Assembly (NCBI GenBank): GCA_937920005.1 | Contig: CALETF010000037.1 | Coordinates: forward strand, 1-7,239 | Direction of reading: 5' to 3' | Length of the DNA stretch: 7,239 nucleotides | Origin: an uncultured Candidatus Altimarinota bacterium | Lineage (GTDB): Bacteria > Patescibacteriota > Gracilibacteria > BD1-5 > JAGOOR01 | Shown here: positions 6,515 to 7,239 of the stretch, in pieces | Layout of the letters: every line of letters starts with the position of its first letter | Numbering within the stretch: the stretch's first letter is position 1 | Program-made: the position numbers and the translations under genes | Notes under the pieces: generated by a model | The model's database searches: none | Seen by the model: the letters and a program-made list of their open reading frames with translations, nothing else | Told to the model about the DNA's origin: nothing

Positions 6515-6545
6515 ATATTTTCTCTTCCACAAAAGAAAAAATGCA

Positions 6546-6551
6546 TATAAT
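6546..6551 (+). promoter_or_regulatory. -10 element ahead of leuS
   Basis: A perfect TATAAT, with TG two bases before it, lies 34 bases ahead of the leuS ATG and just after the terminator, where a promoter is needed. No good -35 is visible at 16-18 bases. Transcription would leave a leader of roughly 26 bases, so leuS appears to differ from the genes with -10 boxes beside the ATG. No Shine-Dalgarno sequence is apparent in the leader. Confidence 0.4.
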
Positions 6552-6585
6552 TCACCTAATTATTCCCTCTCAATAACAGCGGTTT

Positions 6586-7239
6586 ATGTACAATCACTCA
6601 GACATCGAATCAAAATGGCAAAAATATTGGTCAGAACATGACACGTTTGCTTGTCTCAATCCGGAAATCGAAAATAATCACAAGCCAAAATTTTATGCAC
6701 TGGATATGTTCCCCTATCCGAGTGGTGCGGGCCTTCACGTCGGCCATCCAAAGGGATATACAGCAACAGATATCATCGCTCGCTACAAACATGCAAAATG
6801 ATTCCATGTTCTCCATCCGATGGGATGGGATGCGTTTGGTCTTCCTGCTGAAAACTACGCAATTAAAACTGGGGTCCATCCAAGTATTACCACTCGAGAA
6901 AATATTGCTACCTTTAGAAATCAACTAAAGGCCTGTGGATTTTCTTTTGACTTTGACCGTGAGGTTGATACAACTGATCCTCTTTTTTACAAATGGAGTC
7001 AATGGATCTTTATTAAGCTCTACGAAAATGGTCTTGCATACAAGAAGAAAATGCTCGTGAATTGGTGTCCAAAAGATAAGTGCGTTCTTGCAAATGAAGA
7101 AGTGGTTGATGGAGCATGTGACCGATGTGGGGCTATTGCAGAAAAAAGAGAAAAGGAACAGTGGATGCTTGCCATTACTAAATATGCTGAACGCCTCCAT
7201 AAGGATCTCGATGAGACAACGTATCTAGAGAGAATAAAA
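6586..7239 (+). CDS. leuS: Leucyl-tRNA synthetase (3' partial)
   Basis: Class I aminoacyl-tRNA synthetase that charges tRNA-Leu with leucine. The first 218 residues are present and the frame is open at the window edge; the family is about 800-870 residues. The start MYNHSDIESKWQKYW is the standard bacterial LeuRS N-terminus. The ATP-binding HIGH motif is HVGH (51-54) in GLHVGHPKGYTATDIIARY, followed by VLHPMGWDAFGLPAENYAIK (75-94), diagnostic of LeuRS. The zinc-binding region has Cys161, Cys166, Cys178 and Cys181 (CPKDKC and CDRC), then EKREKEQWMLAITKYAERL. TGA at 6799-6801 (residue 72) is read as Gly, directly before FHVLHPMGW, where other LeuRS have Gly. The editing domain, KMSKS motif and anticodon-binding domain lie beyond the window. 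Confidence 0.97.

Noticed and set aside
6122..6532. Minus-strand open frame across the membrane protein gene and its terminator
   Set aside because: It runs opposite a gene with signal peptide and membrane segments and through a perfect terminator hairpin. Its Phe/Ser/Tyr-rich translation is typical of antisense to such a gene.
1..7239. Widespread pseudogenes or frameshifts
   Set aside because: Every break is a TGA in the same frame, with family-conserved sequence continuing immediately after it. Recoding explains all of them without any frameshift.
1..7239. TGA read as tryptophan (code 4) or as selenocysteine
   Set aside because: TGA falls on invariant glycines such as PyrH GGGN and Lgt HGG, and conserved Trp positions use TGG. 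Selenocysteine would not occur 21 times in housekeeping genes without SECIS elements.

Overview
The window comes from a bacterium that reads UGA as glycine (NCBI genetic code 25), the code known from the Patescibacteria/CPR lineages Gracilibacteria (BD1-5) and Absconditabacteria (SR1). With standard stops most genes look broken. With TGA = Gly, every complete gene closes into a full-length protein ending in TAA or TAG. I count 21 in-frame TGA codons, several at glycines that are near-invariant in their families (PyrH KxSGEA and GGGN, Lgt HGG and GRxGN, the LeuRS glycine before VLHPMGWDAFGLPAE). No gene here ends in TGA. The sequence does not tell me which of the two lineages it is.

Layout, left to right: a tyrosine recombinase of the XerC/XerD type, missing its N-terminus (1-733, +); an RNA m5C methyltransferase of the NSUN/RsmB/RsmF family (773-1696, +); a convergent two-gene unit on the minus strand, ruvB (2367-3359) followed by an unrecognised protein (1708-2364); rlmH, divergent from ruvB (3413-3880, +); a tiny secreted histidine-rich protein (3881-4105, -); lgt (4144-4884, -); pyrH, divergent from lgt (4949-5644, +); a signal-peptide multi-spanning membrane protein (5750-6469, +) closed by a strong terminator; and the 5' part of leuS (6586-7239, +).

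Most genes are core housekeeping: chromosome dimer resolution or integration (Xer), Holliday junction migration (RuvB), rRNA modification (RlmH, m5C methyltransferase), lipoprotein maturation (Lgt), pyrimidine nucleotide supply (PyrH) and tRNA charging (LeuRS). They are not grouped by pathway. Most appear to be single-gene units with alternating strands and very short gaps, as expected of a compact genome. The only clear operon is ruvB plus the unknown gene.

The least explained parts are three unrecognised proteins (1708-2364, 3881-4105, 5750-6469) and a recurring promoter layout. In that layout a sigma70-like -10 box ends only 6-8 bases before the ATG and there is no Shine-Dalgarno sequence, which predicts leaderless or nearly leaderless mRNAs. 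I see no CRISPR array, tRNA, rRNA, insertion sequence or prophage module, and no gene-free stretch longer than about 120 bases.
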